A stretch of DNA of 19,405 bases, taken from an archaeon. GTDB taxonomy: Archaea; Nanobdellota; Nanobdellia; Woesearchaeales; ARS49. The stretch's first letter is position 1. Every line of letters begins with the position of its first letter. The translations under genes and the position numbers were made by a program. The notes beneath the pieces were generated by a model. It did no database searches and had not been told where the DNA came from. It was given only the letters and a program-made list of their open reading frames with translations. The stretch spans positions 1-19,405 of the forward strand of contig JACRAI010000079.1 in assembly GCA_016213425.1 (NCBI GenBank). Reading direction: 5' to 3'. This document shows positions 6,651 through 12,929 of this stretch, one piece after another.

Positions 6651-7830
6651 GGTTCTTATTTTTTAATACCTCTTCAAGTGATGTGCGATAAATTATATCC
6701 AAAGGACTTGTATTAATATGTTTTTCTATTACAGATTTAACTGAATTGTTAATTTTTCTTATCTTAATCATATCTTCTTCAGTTAAGTTAAAACAGTTGC
6801 TTTCTAGATTTTTAATTCCCAGATTCATTTTTGCTTTTCTAACACTTCCTTCAGAAAAAAAGAAAGGCATTTGATACGCGGCGTTAGAAGCAACGTCTAA
6901 ATTAGGCCATTTTTTTGTTAAATAATTATTTATACCATCATCCTCTACAACATAAACATGGCCTTCACGGGTTATTCTTGCTTTTGGAAAACCTAGAACT
7001 TTCCTCAAATCTTCTTCAAATTCCTTGAACTTATCATCATCTAAAGAGTGAAATTTTGCAGCATACAAAACTGAATCCGAAATTTCTTCATAGCTATTAC
7101 TGTGAAAAACCGCATAATTTGTTTGCGCTCTGAACTCTAGAATTCCTTGCTTATTAACTGTTTGACCTACATATGCTCCTGGAAATCCTATCCAGTCAGG
7201 ATCATAAGAGTTAGAGGGAGGGAAAACACAAGAAGGATGAAGAAAATATAATGCTAAAAAAATATGAGGCATTCTTTCTTCAAACACATCTCCAATACAG
7301 ACTTGAACTGAACATGAATTATCTGGTAAGTTTGACTTCATTTCTTCGAGAAGCCACCTGAATGTATAAGGATTTGTTGGAAGAATTCTTATTTCAGATA
7401 AATCTTTTGAAGAATAATTTTTAGGAACCGCATTATCAAGAACATAACTTGCATCGTTAAAGTGATCGATTATTTTTTGATCTAGCTCTTTTGAATAACC
7501 TAATTCTGCACCTACAGTTGGAAGACTGCTTGCATCATCATGAACTTGTTTTAACAAATCAACTAATTCTTGTTTTTCTTCATCATCATTGAACGGCTCT
7601 TTTAAGTATACTAAAGCGTAATCGCCAAAATCAAGATCGTTGAAGTTTTCTCTAAGTTTTTTTTCAATAAGTGTTTGATTTCTTATTTGTGCCAATCTTT
7701 TTTCACGTTGCTTAACTTTAGTAGTTTTAGTATGCCAACTTTGCAAATTTTTATATAAAGAAAAAGGGTTCAAACTGTTAATAAAACTTTTAAAACCTCC
7801 ATTTTTCTTTTTACTAATCTCCCAACTCAT
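6643..7830 (-). CDS. Unknown protein, tandem paralogue 1 (possible amidoligase-like fold)
   Basis: 395-residue protein and first gene of a probable three-gene operon with its shorter paralogue and the C39 peptidase. Residues 1-60 are basic and helical. The shared domain then begins with LDFGDYALVYLKEPF. Motifs are LPTVGAELGYS (106-113), SEIRILPTNPYTFRWLLEEM (145-164), CSVQVCIGDV (173-182), FLALYFLHPSC (191-201), IGFPGAYVGQT (214-224) and LEFRAQTNYAVFHS (231-244). Glu109, Glu146, Arg148 and Glu232-Arg234 are at places where glutamate-cysteine-ligase or amidoligase-type enzymes keep metal- and ATP-binding residues, but the usual HVHVG is VQVCIG. The assignment is therefore tentative. The gene is preceded by a TATA box and has no Shine-Dalgarno sequence. 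The family is otherwise unrecognised. Confidence 0.75.
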   Translation of the reverse strand: MSWEISKKKNGGFKSFINSLNPFSLYKNLQSWHTKTTKVKQREKRLAQIRNQTLIEKKLRENFNDLDFGDYALVYLKEPFNDDEEKQELVDLLKQVHDDASSLPTVGAELGYSKELDQKIIDHFNDASYVLDNAVPKNYSSKDLSEIRILPTNPYTFRWLLEEMKSNLPDNSCSVQVCIGDVFEERMPHIFLALYFLHPSCVFPPSNSYDPDWIGFPGAYVGQTVNKQGILEFRAQTNYAVFHSNSYEEISDSVLYAAKFHSLDDDKFKEFEEDLRKVLGFPKARITREGHVYVVEDDGINNYLTKKWPNLDVASNAAYQMPFFFSEGSVRKAKMNLGIKNLESNCFNLTEEDMIKIRKINNSVKSVIEKHINTSPLDIIYRTSLEEVLKNKNHA

Positions 7831-7857
7831 AAGAACAGAATAAAACCGTAATAATGT

Positions 7858-7865
7858 TATTTAAA
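7858..7865 (-). promoter_or_regulatory. TATA box for the tandem-paralogue operon
   Basis: Minus-strand TTTAAATA centred about 31 nt before the ATG at 7830. It predicts a leaderless or nearly leaderless mRNA. It lies in the 44-nt gap after the retropepsin-like gene. Confidence 0.5.
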
Positions 7866-7874
7866 TGTTTTGAC

Positions 7875-8330
7875 TTAGATTACTTCTAAATAAGCCAGGT
7901 TATTTTTACAATCCGAAACTAATTTAAAATTCTCTAACAAATCTTTAAAGCCAAGAATTAAAGGCACTTGGTCTGTTAACGCTAAAAAAGCAGTCATTTT
8001 TATTTCATTAGTTCTATTTGTATCTCCATCAACAATAACACATTTAACTTTACCTATACTAACATCTATACTACACTGTTCTTTGTTTGACATGCCGAAC
8101 ATTTTGTGGCGAGAATATTTCTCATGAAGTGCACTTCTCCAAACTGTTAAAGGAAGAACAGAAACATATGCCCCAGTGTCAATTATTGCTCTGAAAACTT
8201 GAGAGAAACCTTTTTCTGTTCTAAATCTAACACTTGCTTTTAATCTAATTATTCTAAAATCACCTATTTTTTCATCGAGAGTTTTATCTCTGAAAGTATC
8301 AAAAAACAAGTTGAGCTTGACCATATACAT
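7875..8330 (-). CDS. Retropepsin-like aspartic protease (clan AA)
   Basis: About 151-residue protein of the retroviral-type aspartic protease fold. The active-site motif FRAIIDTGAYVSVLP puts the catalytic Asp-Thr-Gly near residue 51. The later VPLILGFKDLLENFKL matches the hydrophobic-ILG-x-DLL element that follows the flap in these enzymes. They work as dimers with one Asp per subunit. Three starts are in frame: GTG 8339, ATG 8330 and ATG 8324. GGAG lies 3 nt before the ATG at 8330 and 9 nt before the one at 8324, so either ATG fits better than the GTG. The gene overlaps the DUF5678 gene by about 30 nt, which implies tight coupling. Such small clan AA proteases paired with DUF5678 proteins are familiar from prokaryotic genomes; their role is unsettled, and a regulatory or toxin-like pair is possible. 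Confidence 0.82.
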   Translation of the reverse strand: MYMVKLNLFFDTFRDKTLDEKIGDFRIIRLKASVRFRTEKGFSQVFRAIIDTGAYVSVLPLTVWRSALHEKYSRHKMFGMSNKEQCSIDVSIGKVKCVIVDGDTNRTNEIKMTAFLALTDQVPLILGFKDLLENFKLVSDCKNNLAYLEVI

Positions 8331-8550
8331 GATCTCCACAGTCTATAAATAAAACGGGGACTTCTTCTTTGCCAGTCAAACTTTTAGCTTTGTTCATAAC
8401 CTCACTCAAATCTTCTCCTGCGGCAACTATTACTTTATTATTTATTGCAACCCATTTATCACGATAGTTTTCTAAGAGCTCAGTGTGATGAGTTTCTCCC
8501 CACTTCAGATCTTCCCAAAATACTGGATCTGTGTCAATCATTTTCTTCAT
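8299..8550 (-). CDS. DUF5678-family small protein
   Basis: 83-residue protein whose core, LLENYRDKWVAINNKVIVAA followed by GEDLSEVMNKAKSLTG and VPVLFIDCGDHVY, fits DUF5678. That short alpha/beta domain often has YxGKWVAxxxGxVVAxGxDLxEVxxxA. It is co-encoded with the aspartic protease gene, which starts inside its 3' end in another frame. GGAGGT lies 1 nt before the ATG at 8550 and 10 nt before a second in-frame ATG at 8541, so the shorter start (80 residues) may be the one used. Overlap and order (DUF5678 first, protease second) suggest that this protein is a partner, specificity factor or inhibitor of the protease. That is an inference from pairing alone. Confidence 0.8.
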   Translation of the reverse strand: MKKMIDTDPVFWEDLKWGETHHTELLENYRDKWVAINNKVIVAAGEDLSEVMNKAKSLTGKEEVPVLFIDCGDHVYGQAQLVF

Positions 8551-8572
8551 ACCTCCATTAAAAATATAGTAA

Positions 8573-8597
8573 TTATTAAATTTTTCTAAATTTTAAA
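8573..8597 (-). promoter_or_regulatory. Weak TATA candidates for the DUF5678/retropepsin pair
   Basis: Two minus-strand boxes, TTTAAAAT (8590-8597) and TTTAATAA (8573-8580), precede the gene. Only the farther one leaves room for the GGAGGT ribosome site in the mRNA. The region is very AT-rich, so the call is weak. Confidence 0.3.
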
Positions 8598-8629
8598 TGT
8601 CTTTTCTATAAAAAGCGGAAAATCCATCT

Positions 8630-8664
8630 AAAAAAACTAAAATATTTGCTAAAAAACTGAAAAA
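8630..8664 (-). terminator. Multiple U-tracts ending the long operon
   Basis: Just downstream of the last operon gene the minus strand carries T-runs of 5, 6 and 7 bases within 35 nt (8660-8664, 8651-8656, 8630-8636). Archaeal termination typically uses such repeated U-tracts without a hairpin. They separate the operon from the DUF5678/retropepsin pair. Confidence 0.5.
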
Positions 8665-8673
8665 TTTGCACAT

Positions 8674-9345
8674 CTATTTTTTATTCTTAAACACTAACTG
8701 ATCTTGATAATCTTCTAAAAAAATCAATCCTTGACTTCTAGCATGACTAGCAAGACTTTCCTTAGTTGAATCTTTATAGTGATCAAAATCAGTTGAATCA
8801 AAAATTATTATTCCTTCAGGTTTAGTTATTCTCGAATAACTTTTCAAGTTAGGCAACATCAAATTAGTAACATTACAAAAAACTGAGTTAAAACTATCAG
8901 ATGCGAAAGGCAGATTTTTAACATCTCCTACAACTTTTTTGCCTTCACCCAGCTTAGAAAAATATCTGTTTTTATCTTTGCTGTTTAAACCTTTGCGGCC
9001 TTCTAATGATAAATGCACCACGCGATCAATTCCTAAAGCACACTTTGGCACCGTATCAAAACCGCTGGCAGGATAAAATAATAAACCTAAATTATATTTT
9101 TGATCAAAATAAACAAATTGGTCGTATCTTTGTGCATTTTTAATAAACCAGGCAAGTTTAAAATCTGGAGAAGTATTTGGTCCTATTAGTTTATTACTTA
9201 TTTTTGAACCATGTGCACGCAAGAAAGCGATCATATCTTCGTCAAGAAAAGCCGCTCTACCATATTCTTCACTAACCCATGCTTCAAATCTAGAGTAAAC
9301 AACTGACAAATCCCATTCGGTTATTATATCATTATTTTTCGTCAT
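8674..9345 (-). CDS. SAM-methyltransferase-fold protein, divergent
   Basis: 223-residue protein, last gene of the long operon. Residues 87-165 look like a class I SAM-dependent methyltransferase core. GLLFYPASGFDTVP (87-100) stands where motif I would be, with DRVVHLSL after it, and VVGDVKNLPFASDSFNSVFC (138-157) matches the acidic-loop and FDxV region. A strand ending in KPEGIIIFDSTD then follows. Motif I lacks the usual GxGxG, so cofactor binding may be altered. The first 85 residues are a helical extension of unknown role. The ATG lies 1 nt after the stop of the deiminase-like gene and has no clear Shine-Dalgarno sequence, so translation probably relies on coupling. Substrate unknown; in this operon it may methylate or otherwise modify the pathway product. 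Confidence 0.72.
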   Translation of the reverse strand: MTKNNDIITEWDLSVVYSRFEAWVSEEYGRAAFLDEDMIAFLRAHGSKISNKLIGPNTSPDFKLAWFIKNAQRYDQFVYFDQKYNLGLLFYPASGFDTVPKCALGIDRVVHLSLEGRKGLNSKDKNRYFSKLGEGKKVVGDVKNLPFASDSFNSVFCNVTNLMLPNLKSYSRITKPEGIIIFDSTDFDHYKDSTKESLASHARSQGLIFLEDYQDQLVFKNKK

Positions 9346-9346
9346 T

Positions 9347-10126
9347 TTAAGGCTGCTTAAAATCTAATAATTCTTCGAGAGGTGTTTCTGGCTTTTTTGT
9401 ATTAGTGCAACACCTTATCGAACCTTGTTTTTCTCTAGGAGCAATGCTCATATTAACTTCAACAACTTCTAAACCATATTTTCTCAATAAGTTTACAAAA
9501 TAGGGAGTGTTTCTGTTGGCAAAAACTATTTCTCTGCCATTTTTAGGAAGAACTAAACAGTTCAAAGCATAAAAATTGCAAGATCTAACGTGAGAAGCAT
9601 AACGTACTAAACATAACTCTTCTTTATAAGCGATATTTTCAAAAGTGTAAACGTCATCATAAAAACTTTCGTCAACGAATAATAATTTCTTTGAATGAAT
9701 TAATAAAGAGGTTAAATCTGTGTGATCAAGAATATGATCTGGATCTCTGTAATGTATTGATGGATCGCAACCTGCAGGAATTACGTGAACTCTTTGTTTA
9801 GGATAAAAAGGTTGAATTTTTTCTTTAATGGCTAATTTGTCAGACTTATCTCTGAAAACGTTGTTAGAAACTAAAACAAAATCATCGCAAAAATTAAAAC
9901 AACCTCCTTCACCTGCCTCACCGTGCTTTTTCTCAATTACATATCTTCCTCTTGTGAAGACATAATGATCTCTAGGCCAAGAAACAGGAACCTCTTGAAC
10001 TTTAAATCCTGCGTCAGATATTTTCTGAGCCAATTCTTCTCTTTCACCCCATTGTTCAGGATAATGATTAGGATGAACTCCTACAAGTACAACAAAATCT
10101 TCTGATGATTTATTTTCAGTTATCAT
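9347..10126 (-). CDS. Agmatine/peptidylarginine-deiminase-like pentein enzyme
   Basis: About 259-residue pentein-fold enzyme. Landmarks in order are VPVSWPRDHYVF (substrate Asp), GEAGEGGCFNF, ILDHTDLTSLLI (catalytic His), LLFVDESFYDD and, near the C-terminus, QGSIRCCTNT with the expected nucleophilic Cys. These correspond to the WxRD, GG, HxD and GGxxHCxT blocks of agmatine deiminase and bacterial peptidylarginine deiminase, although the protein is shorter than either (about 340-360). It should act on a guanidino group of arginine or a derivative. The start at 10126 is chosen over an upstream in-frame ATG because AGGAGG lies 5 nt before it and it forms an ATGA overlap with the preceding gene. 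It shares its operon with a protein whose tail contains nine arginines, making a peptidyl-arginine role worth testing. Confidence 0.8.
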   Translation of the reverse strand: MITENKSSEDFVVLVGVHPNHYPEQWGEREELAQKISDAGFKVQEVPVSWPRDHYVFTRGRYVIEKKHGEAGEGGCFNFCDDFVLVSNNVFRDKSDKLAIKEKIQPFYPKQRVHVIPAGCDPSIHYRDPDHILDHTDLTSLLIHSKKLLFVDESFYDDVYTFENIAYKEELCLVRYASHVRSCNFYALNCLVLPKNGREIVFANRNTPYFVNLLRKYGLEVVEVNMSIAPREKQGSIRCCTNTKKPETPLEELLDFKQP

Positions 10127-10749
10127 TTTTTCCTCCTGTAAACTACAGGCTCCCAATATCCTACTAATTTACCAGTATCTTCATAACGTTGAAATTCACA
10201 CCTTCCAGCTTTATTTGTTAATTCCTCATCAATCACCAAATCATCGAAATTAAATATCATTGGTCTTCTCTTGTCACAAGGGATATAATCCAACGCATTC
10301 GATAAATAAACTTTTGAGAACTTTCTTTCAGATATCACTTCTGAAATATTTGAAGGTTTCAAAAATACTAGTTGTTCTAAGTTCCCCCTTATTTTTTGCC
10401 TCCTTCCTCTTTTTGAAAAATAACAGTTTCTTTCTTTTATCAGCTCTTTGAAATTATCAACAGACGACCTTAAAAAAAGAGAGTATTCTTCTCTTCTTAA
10501 TGCTTCAGCTCTTAACTTAACTAAAAAGATTTGATCTGAACTTTTATCAACAACCTCAACTCTTGCAGCATATTCTAGCATAGCAAATGCTTGATCTCCA
10601 GATCCAGCTATCGCTAATACAGAATCATTTTGTTTTAAATCTAAACCGTTAATTATCGCAGGCAAACTTTCATTAGTTTTAGAATAAGGCACTCGTTCTA
10701 AAATATCCTTAATACTTTTTTTAAGATCTGCTACTTTTTTTATTCTCAT
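10123..10749 (-). CDS. DUF3419/BtaA-like SAM enzyme, short copy A
   Basis: 208-residue protein related to the DUF3419/BtaA family, whose characterised member transfers the 3-amino-3-carboxypropyl group of SAM to diacylglycerol. Residues 42-58 (DSVLAIAGSGDQAFAML) form the SAM loop. VEVVDKSSDQIFLVKLRAEA follows and matches the D-x-Q-x-x-L-x-x-L-K pattern of the family. The YFSKRGRRQKIRGNLEQL and KVYLSNALDYI blocks are shared with copy B. Between SNALDY and CEF this copy is 32 residues shorter than B, losing a strand-helix segment of the Rossmann core, so it may be inactive or a partner subunit. GAGGT precedes the ATG, which overlaps the upstream stop as ATGA. Annotated BtaA enzymes are about 400 residues, so both short copies are reduced forms. 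Confidence 0.72.
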   Translation of the reverse strand: MRIKKVADLKKSIKDILERVPYSKTNESLPAIINGLDLKQNDSVLAIAGSGDQAFAMLEYAARVEVVDKSSDQIFLVKLRAEALRREEYSLFLRSSVDNFKELIKERNCYFSKRGRRQKIRGNLEQLVFLKPSNISEVISERKFSKVYLSNALDYIPCDKRRPMIFNFDDLVIDEELTNKAGRCEFQRYEDTGKLVGYWEPVVYRRKK

Positions 10750-11285
10750 TCTACCTCATAATAAACTATTTTTTCTAAATTATTTGTGTGTACTCTGTCT
10801 GTTGATTTTGGAAAACAGAAAGATATTTTGTTTTGCATAAAATAATCTGCTAAATCTATTATTACTTCCGCCATAATTCTGTACTGATCTGTTGTTTTCT
10901 TTTGATACGGATGAAGCATTATTGTTATTTTATTATTTCTTAATTGTTTTTCTGAATGTTTAACCTCTACAAGATCACTAGAGAATCCGAAACCAGTAGT
11001 ATTGAAAGGATGAACATAATTTCTAACAAGCAAAGTAATAACTCCAGGAACATAATCAAGAATACAGTTTTCTTTTTCTGGACTTTCTTGTCTTCTTTCT
11101 CTTAATTTGTACTTACCACTTTTAACTAAAACATCAACAAAACTCTTGTAATCAGTATTAACAAGAATAGGCCAGTTATCATAAACTCCATATTCGACAG
11201 ATATCAAATCCATTTCTTGCTCGCCAACCATAACTTTACCTTCAGGACATTCTTTCAATGCTCTTAAATATTCTTCAATTTTCAT
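10746..11285 (-). CDS. Unknown operon protein
   Basis: 179-residue protein that I do not recognise. It is soluble-looking, with mixed alpha/beta character: an N-terminal helix (KIEEYLRALKECP), several predicted strands (LISVEYGVY, VPGVITLLVRNYV, NKITIMLHPYQ), a long helix (YRIMAEVIIDLADYFMQN) and a C-terminal strand. No catalytic motif stands out. The ATG at 11285 is preferred over an upstream in-frame ATG because AGGTG lies 7 nt before it and it overlaps the preceding TGA as ATGA. It lies between two related DUF3419-like genes. That position suggests a partner of those enzymes, but nothing in the sequence proves it. Confidence 0.75.
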   Translation of the reverse strand: MKIEEYLRALKECPEGKVMVGEQEMDLISVEYGVYDNWPILVNTDYKSFVDVLVKSGKYKLRERRQESPEKENCILDYVPGVITLLVRNYVHPFNTTGFGFSSDLVEVKHSEKQLRNNKITIMLHPYQKKTTDQYRIMAEVIIDLADYFMQNKISFCFPKSTDRVHTNNLEKIVYYEVE

Positions 11286-11992
11286 GCTTGCACCTTTTGG
11301 AAAACTATTGGTTTCCAAGCACATGATGGTCTCAATTCAAATTCATGTTTTTTTGCTTTTTCAGTTAGATCTTCTGCAATTTTTAAATGCGAACTAATTA
11401 GATCAATAAAACTTGTTTTGTCCAACTCTGTTGTAACTAAGCAGTCTGAGTTGCTCACGTAAATTAAACCTCTAGGAAGTAAAAGCTCTGTGAGTCTGGT
11501 AAAATAATAAGGTTTTTCTTTAGAAAACAAATAATCTATTGCATTAGATAAATATATTTTTGAAAATGCTTCAAAAGGAGGTATTTCAAAAATATCTTGT
11601 GGAGGCAAGATTTCAAGATTGCATAAATTTTTTCTAATGCTTTCAAGCCTTGTTTTTTCTGAAAAATATTCTTTTCTATGTTTTGAAAAAAACCCACCAT
11701 CCCCCGACTTAAAAAAAAGATCTTGATTTTCACTTTGCAAAGCCTCAATTCTTAGCTTAACGAGATCTAGCTGATAGGAATCTCTATCAACAAGTTTAAC
11801 CTTACAACCTCTTTCTAGCATAGCAAAAGCTTGGTCCCCAGAACCTGCAACAGCTAAGACTGAATCTTTTGGCTGTAAATCTAAACCTTCAACTATCGCA
11901 CTTAAAGATTCATTAGTACAGGAGTAAGAAACCAATCCTAACCAAGAATAAATATTTTTATCTAATTCTTCTCTAGAACTGTTACTGTTCAT
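11282..11992 (-). CDS. DUF3419/BtaA-like SAM enzyme, copy B
   Basis: 236-residue paralogue of copy A. The SAM loop is DSVLAVAGSGDQAFAML (43-59), followed by VKLVDRDSYQLDLVKLRIEA with Asp69. It keeps the middle block YFSEKTRLESIRKNL, FSKIYLSNAIDYL and the strand LLPRGLIYVSNSD that copy A lacks, so its Rossmann core appears complete. By family, the likely chemistry is transfer of the aminocarboxypropyl group from SAM to an acceptor nucleophile; methyl transfer is also possible. The start at 11992 is supported by GGTG 6 nt before it and an ATGA overlap; the upstream in-frame ATG at 12019 lies inside the previous gene. It shares the sequence (Y)S.TNESL.AI..GLDL with copy A near residues 22-40, which is not found in copy C. 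Confidence 0.77.
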   Translation of the reverse strand: MNSNSSREELDKNIYSWLGLVSYSCTNESLSAIVEGLDLQPKDSVLAVAGSGDQAFAMLERGCKVKLVDRDSYQLDLVKLRIEALQSENQDLFFKSGDGGFFSKHRKEYFSEKTRLESIRKNLCNLEILPPQDIFEIPPFEAFSKIYLSNAIDYLFSKEKPYYFTRLTELLLPRGLIYVSNSDCLVTTELDKTSFIDLISSHLKIAEDLTEKAKKHEFELRPSCAWKPIVFQKVQA

Positions 11993-12366
11993 TTTTTCAC
12001 CTTCTGCTTCTTTCTCCATTTTTCATATTTCAAAAAGTCTTGCTCTGTTAATTTTTGTTTTGCATAAAGTGAATCGTGAATTACTGCAATTTTATGAGCT
12101 TCAGAAAGGGGCAATTCTTGATGCACTCTGAGGTCTGCTTCAAGGATTTCATGCAATACTACTGGACCTTTGAATTTTTCAGGAATTCTTTCACAAAAAT
12201 AAATATCTGCACCAGTATAATATGTGGGCGCAAACCATACCGCAGTATCAAGATCTGGACTTGAGGTGACAAAATAAGTTCTGCCGAAATACTCTAAAGT
12301 TTCATGACTCCCATCTAAAAACAATCCATCAACTGCAGATTTTAAAGCATCAAAGTCTATGTTCAT
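11989..12366 (-). CDS. Small HExxE protein, putative metal-binding hydrolase
   Basis: 125-residue protein of unknown family. The C-terminal half holds GPVVLHEILEADLRVHQE, in which His72, Glu73 and Glu76 form an HExxE motif. SEAHKIAVIHDSLYAKQK follows with His91, His97 and Asp98 on a predicted helix. Two helices with this residue spacing would suit a metal site like that of minimal zinc metallopeptidases (HExxH-type, here with Glu as third ligand). The N-terminal half is beta-rich (YFVTSSPDLDTAVWFAP). No signal peptide. AGGTG lies 7 nt before the ATG, which overlaps the preceding stop as ATGA; the same AGGTGCAAGC precedes two genes in this operon. Peptidase activity is a guess; the motif could serve another hydrolase or a structural metal. 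Confidence 0.72.
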   Translation of the reverse strand: MNIDFDALKSAVDGLFLDGSHETLEYFGRTYFVTSSPDLDTAVWFAPTYYTGADIYFCERIPEKFKGPVVLHEILEADLRVHQELPLSEAHKIAVIHDSLYAKQKLTEQDFLKYEKWRKKQKVKK

Positions 12367-12929
12367 GCTTGCACCTCTTTCACTTTATTAAATATTAAAA
12401 CTGCGTGACCTATTGTTCTGTTTTTGATCTTGCTCGCAACTTTTTCACCCCAAATAATATTGAAAACTTTTTTTGCATCATTTAATGAAGAAAATTCAAA
12501 ATAAGTTTTTATTTTTTTGAAAACTGTAAAACCTTTTTCTTTTGCCCAGTCATTATACTTTTTAGAAGAACCGTCAACGGGGTCTTTTCCTCTTACTTTT
12601 TCAAACTCACTGATTAAATCGTTTTCTACAAGATAAATACTTCCACCTTTTTTTAGAACTCTTAACATTTCTGATATAACTTTATTTTTCGCAAACTTTA
12701 ATTGCTCAGAAGAAACATCTAAACAAATATATTTCTTTGCAAAATGTGCGAGCAAGGCTGCATACTTACCAGTGCCGCAGCCAACGTCTAATACGACTTT
12801 ATCTTTAACTAACTCTTTTAAAATTTTAAAAATCTTTCCAGGTTTATCTTCTGCATCACAAAATTCTTCATAAATTTCATTTTTTGTGTAATAACTTTCA
12901 GATCCTTCACTTAATGTTCCCATTCTCAT
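12363..12929 (-). CDS. Class I SAM methyltransferase with an internal deletion
   Basis: 188-residue methyltransferase of the UbiE/Methyltransf_11 type. Motif I is VVLDVGCGTGKYAALL (45-60) and the acidic end of strand 2 is Asp71 in YICLDVSSEQL. Directly after QLKFAKNK the sequence jumps to VISEMLRVLKKGGSIYLVEN (84-103). Normal members have some 45-50 residues between these points, holding the D-x-x-x-LPF-x-x-x-xFD-x-V segment, strand 4 and part of the substrate pocket. That whole part is missing without a frameshift. The remainder (KYNDWAKEKGFTVF and a C-terminal domain) looks normal. The enzyme may be dead, may need a partner, or the gap may be an assembly fault. GGAG lies 5 nt before the ATG, which overlaps the ATP-grasp stop as ATGA. 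Confidence 0.8.
   Translation of the reverse strand: MRMGTLSEGSESYYTKNEIYEEFCDAEDKPGKIFKILKELVKDKVVLDVGCGTGKYAALLAHFAKKYICLDVSSEQLKFAKNKVISEMLRVLKKGGSIYLVENDLISEFEKVRGKDPVDGSSKKYNDWAKEKGFTVFKKIKTYFEFSSLNDAKKVFNIIWGEKVASKIKNRTIGHAVLIFNKVKEVQA

Noticed and set aside
5070..8550. A toxin-antitoxin or phage-defence island
   Set aside because: Proteases and unknown proteins cluster here, but no nuclease, NTPase, integrase or recognisable defence domain is visible, so the label would be unsupported.
8593..8673. 26-codon hydrophobic reading frame starting directly after the last operon stop (TAG-ATG)
   Set aside because: The Phe/Leu content comes from T-runs that read better as a U-tract terminator, and there is no ribosome site.
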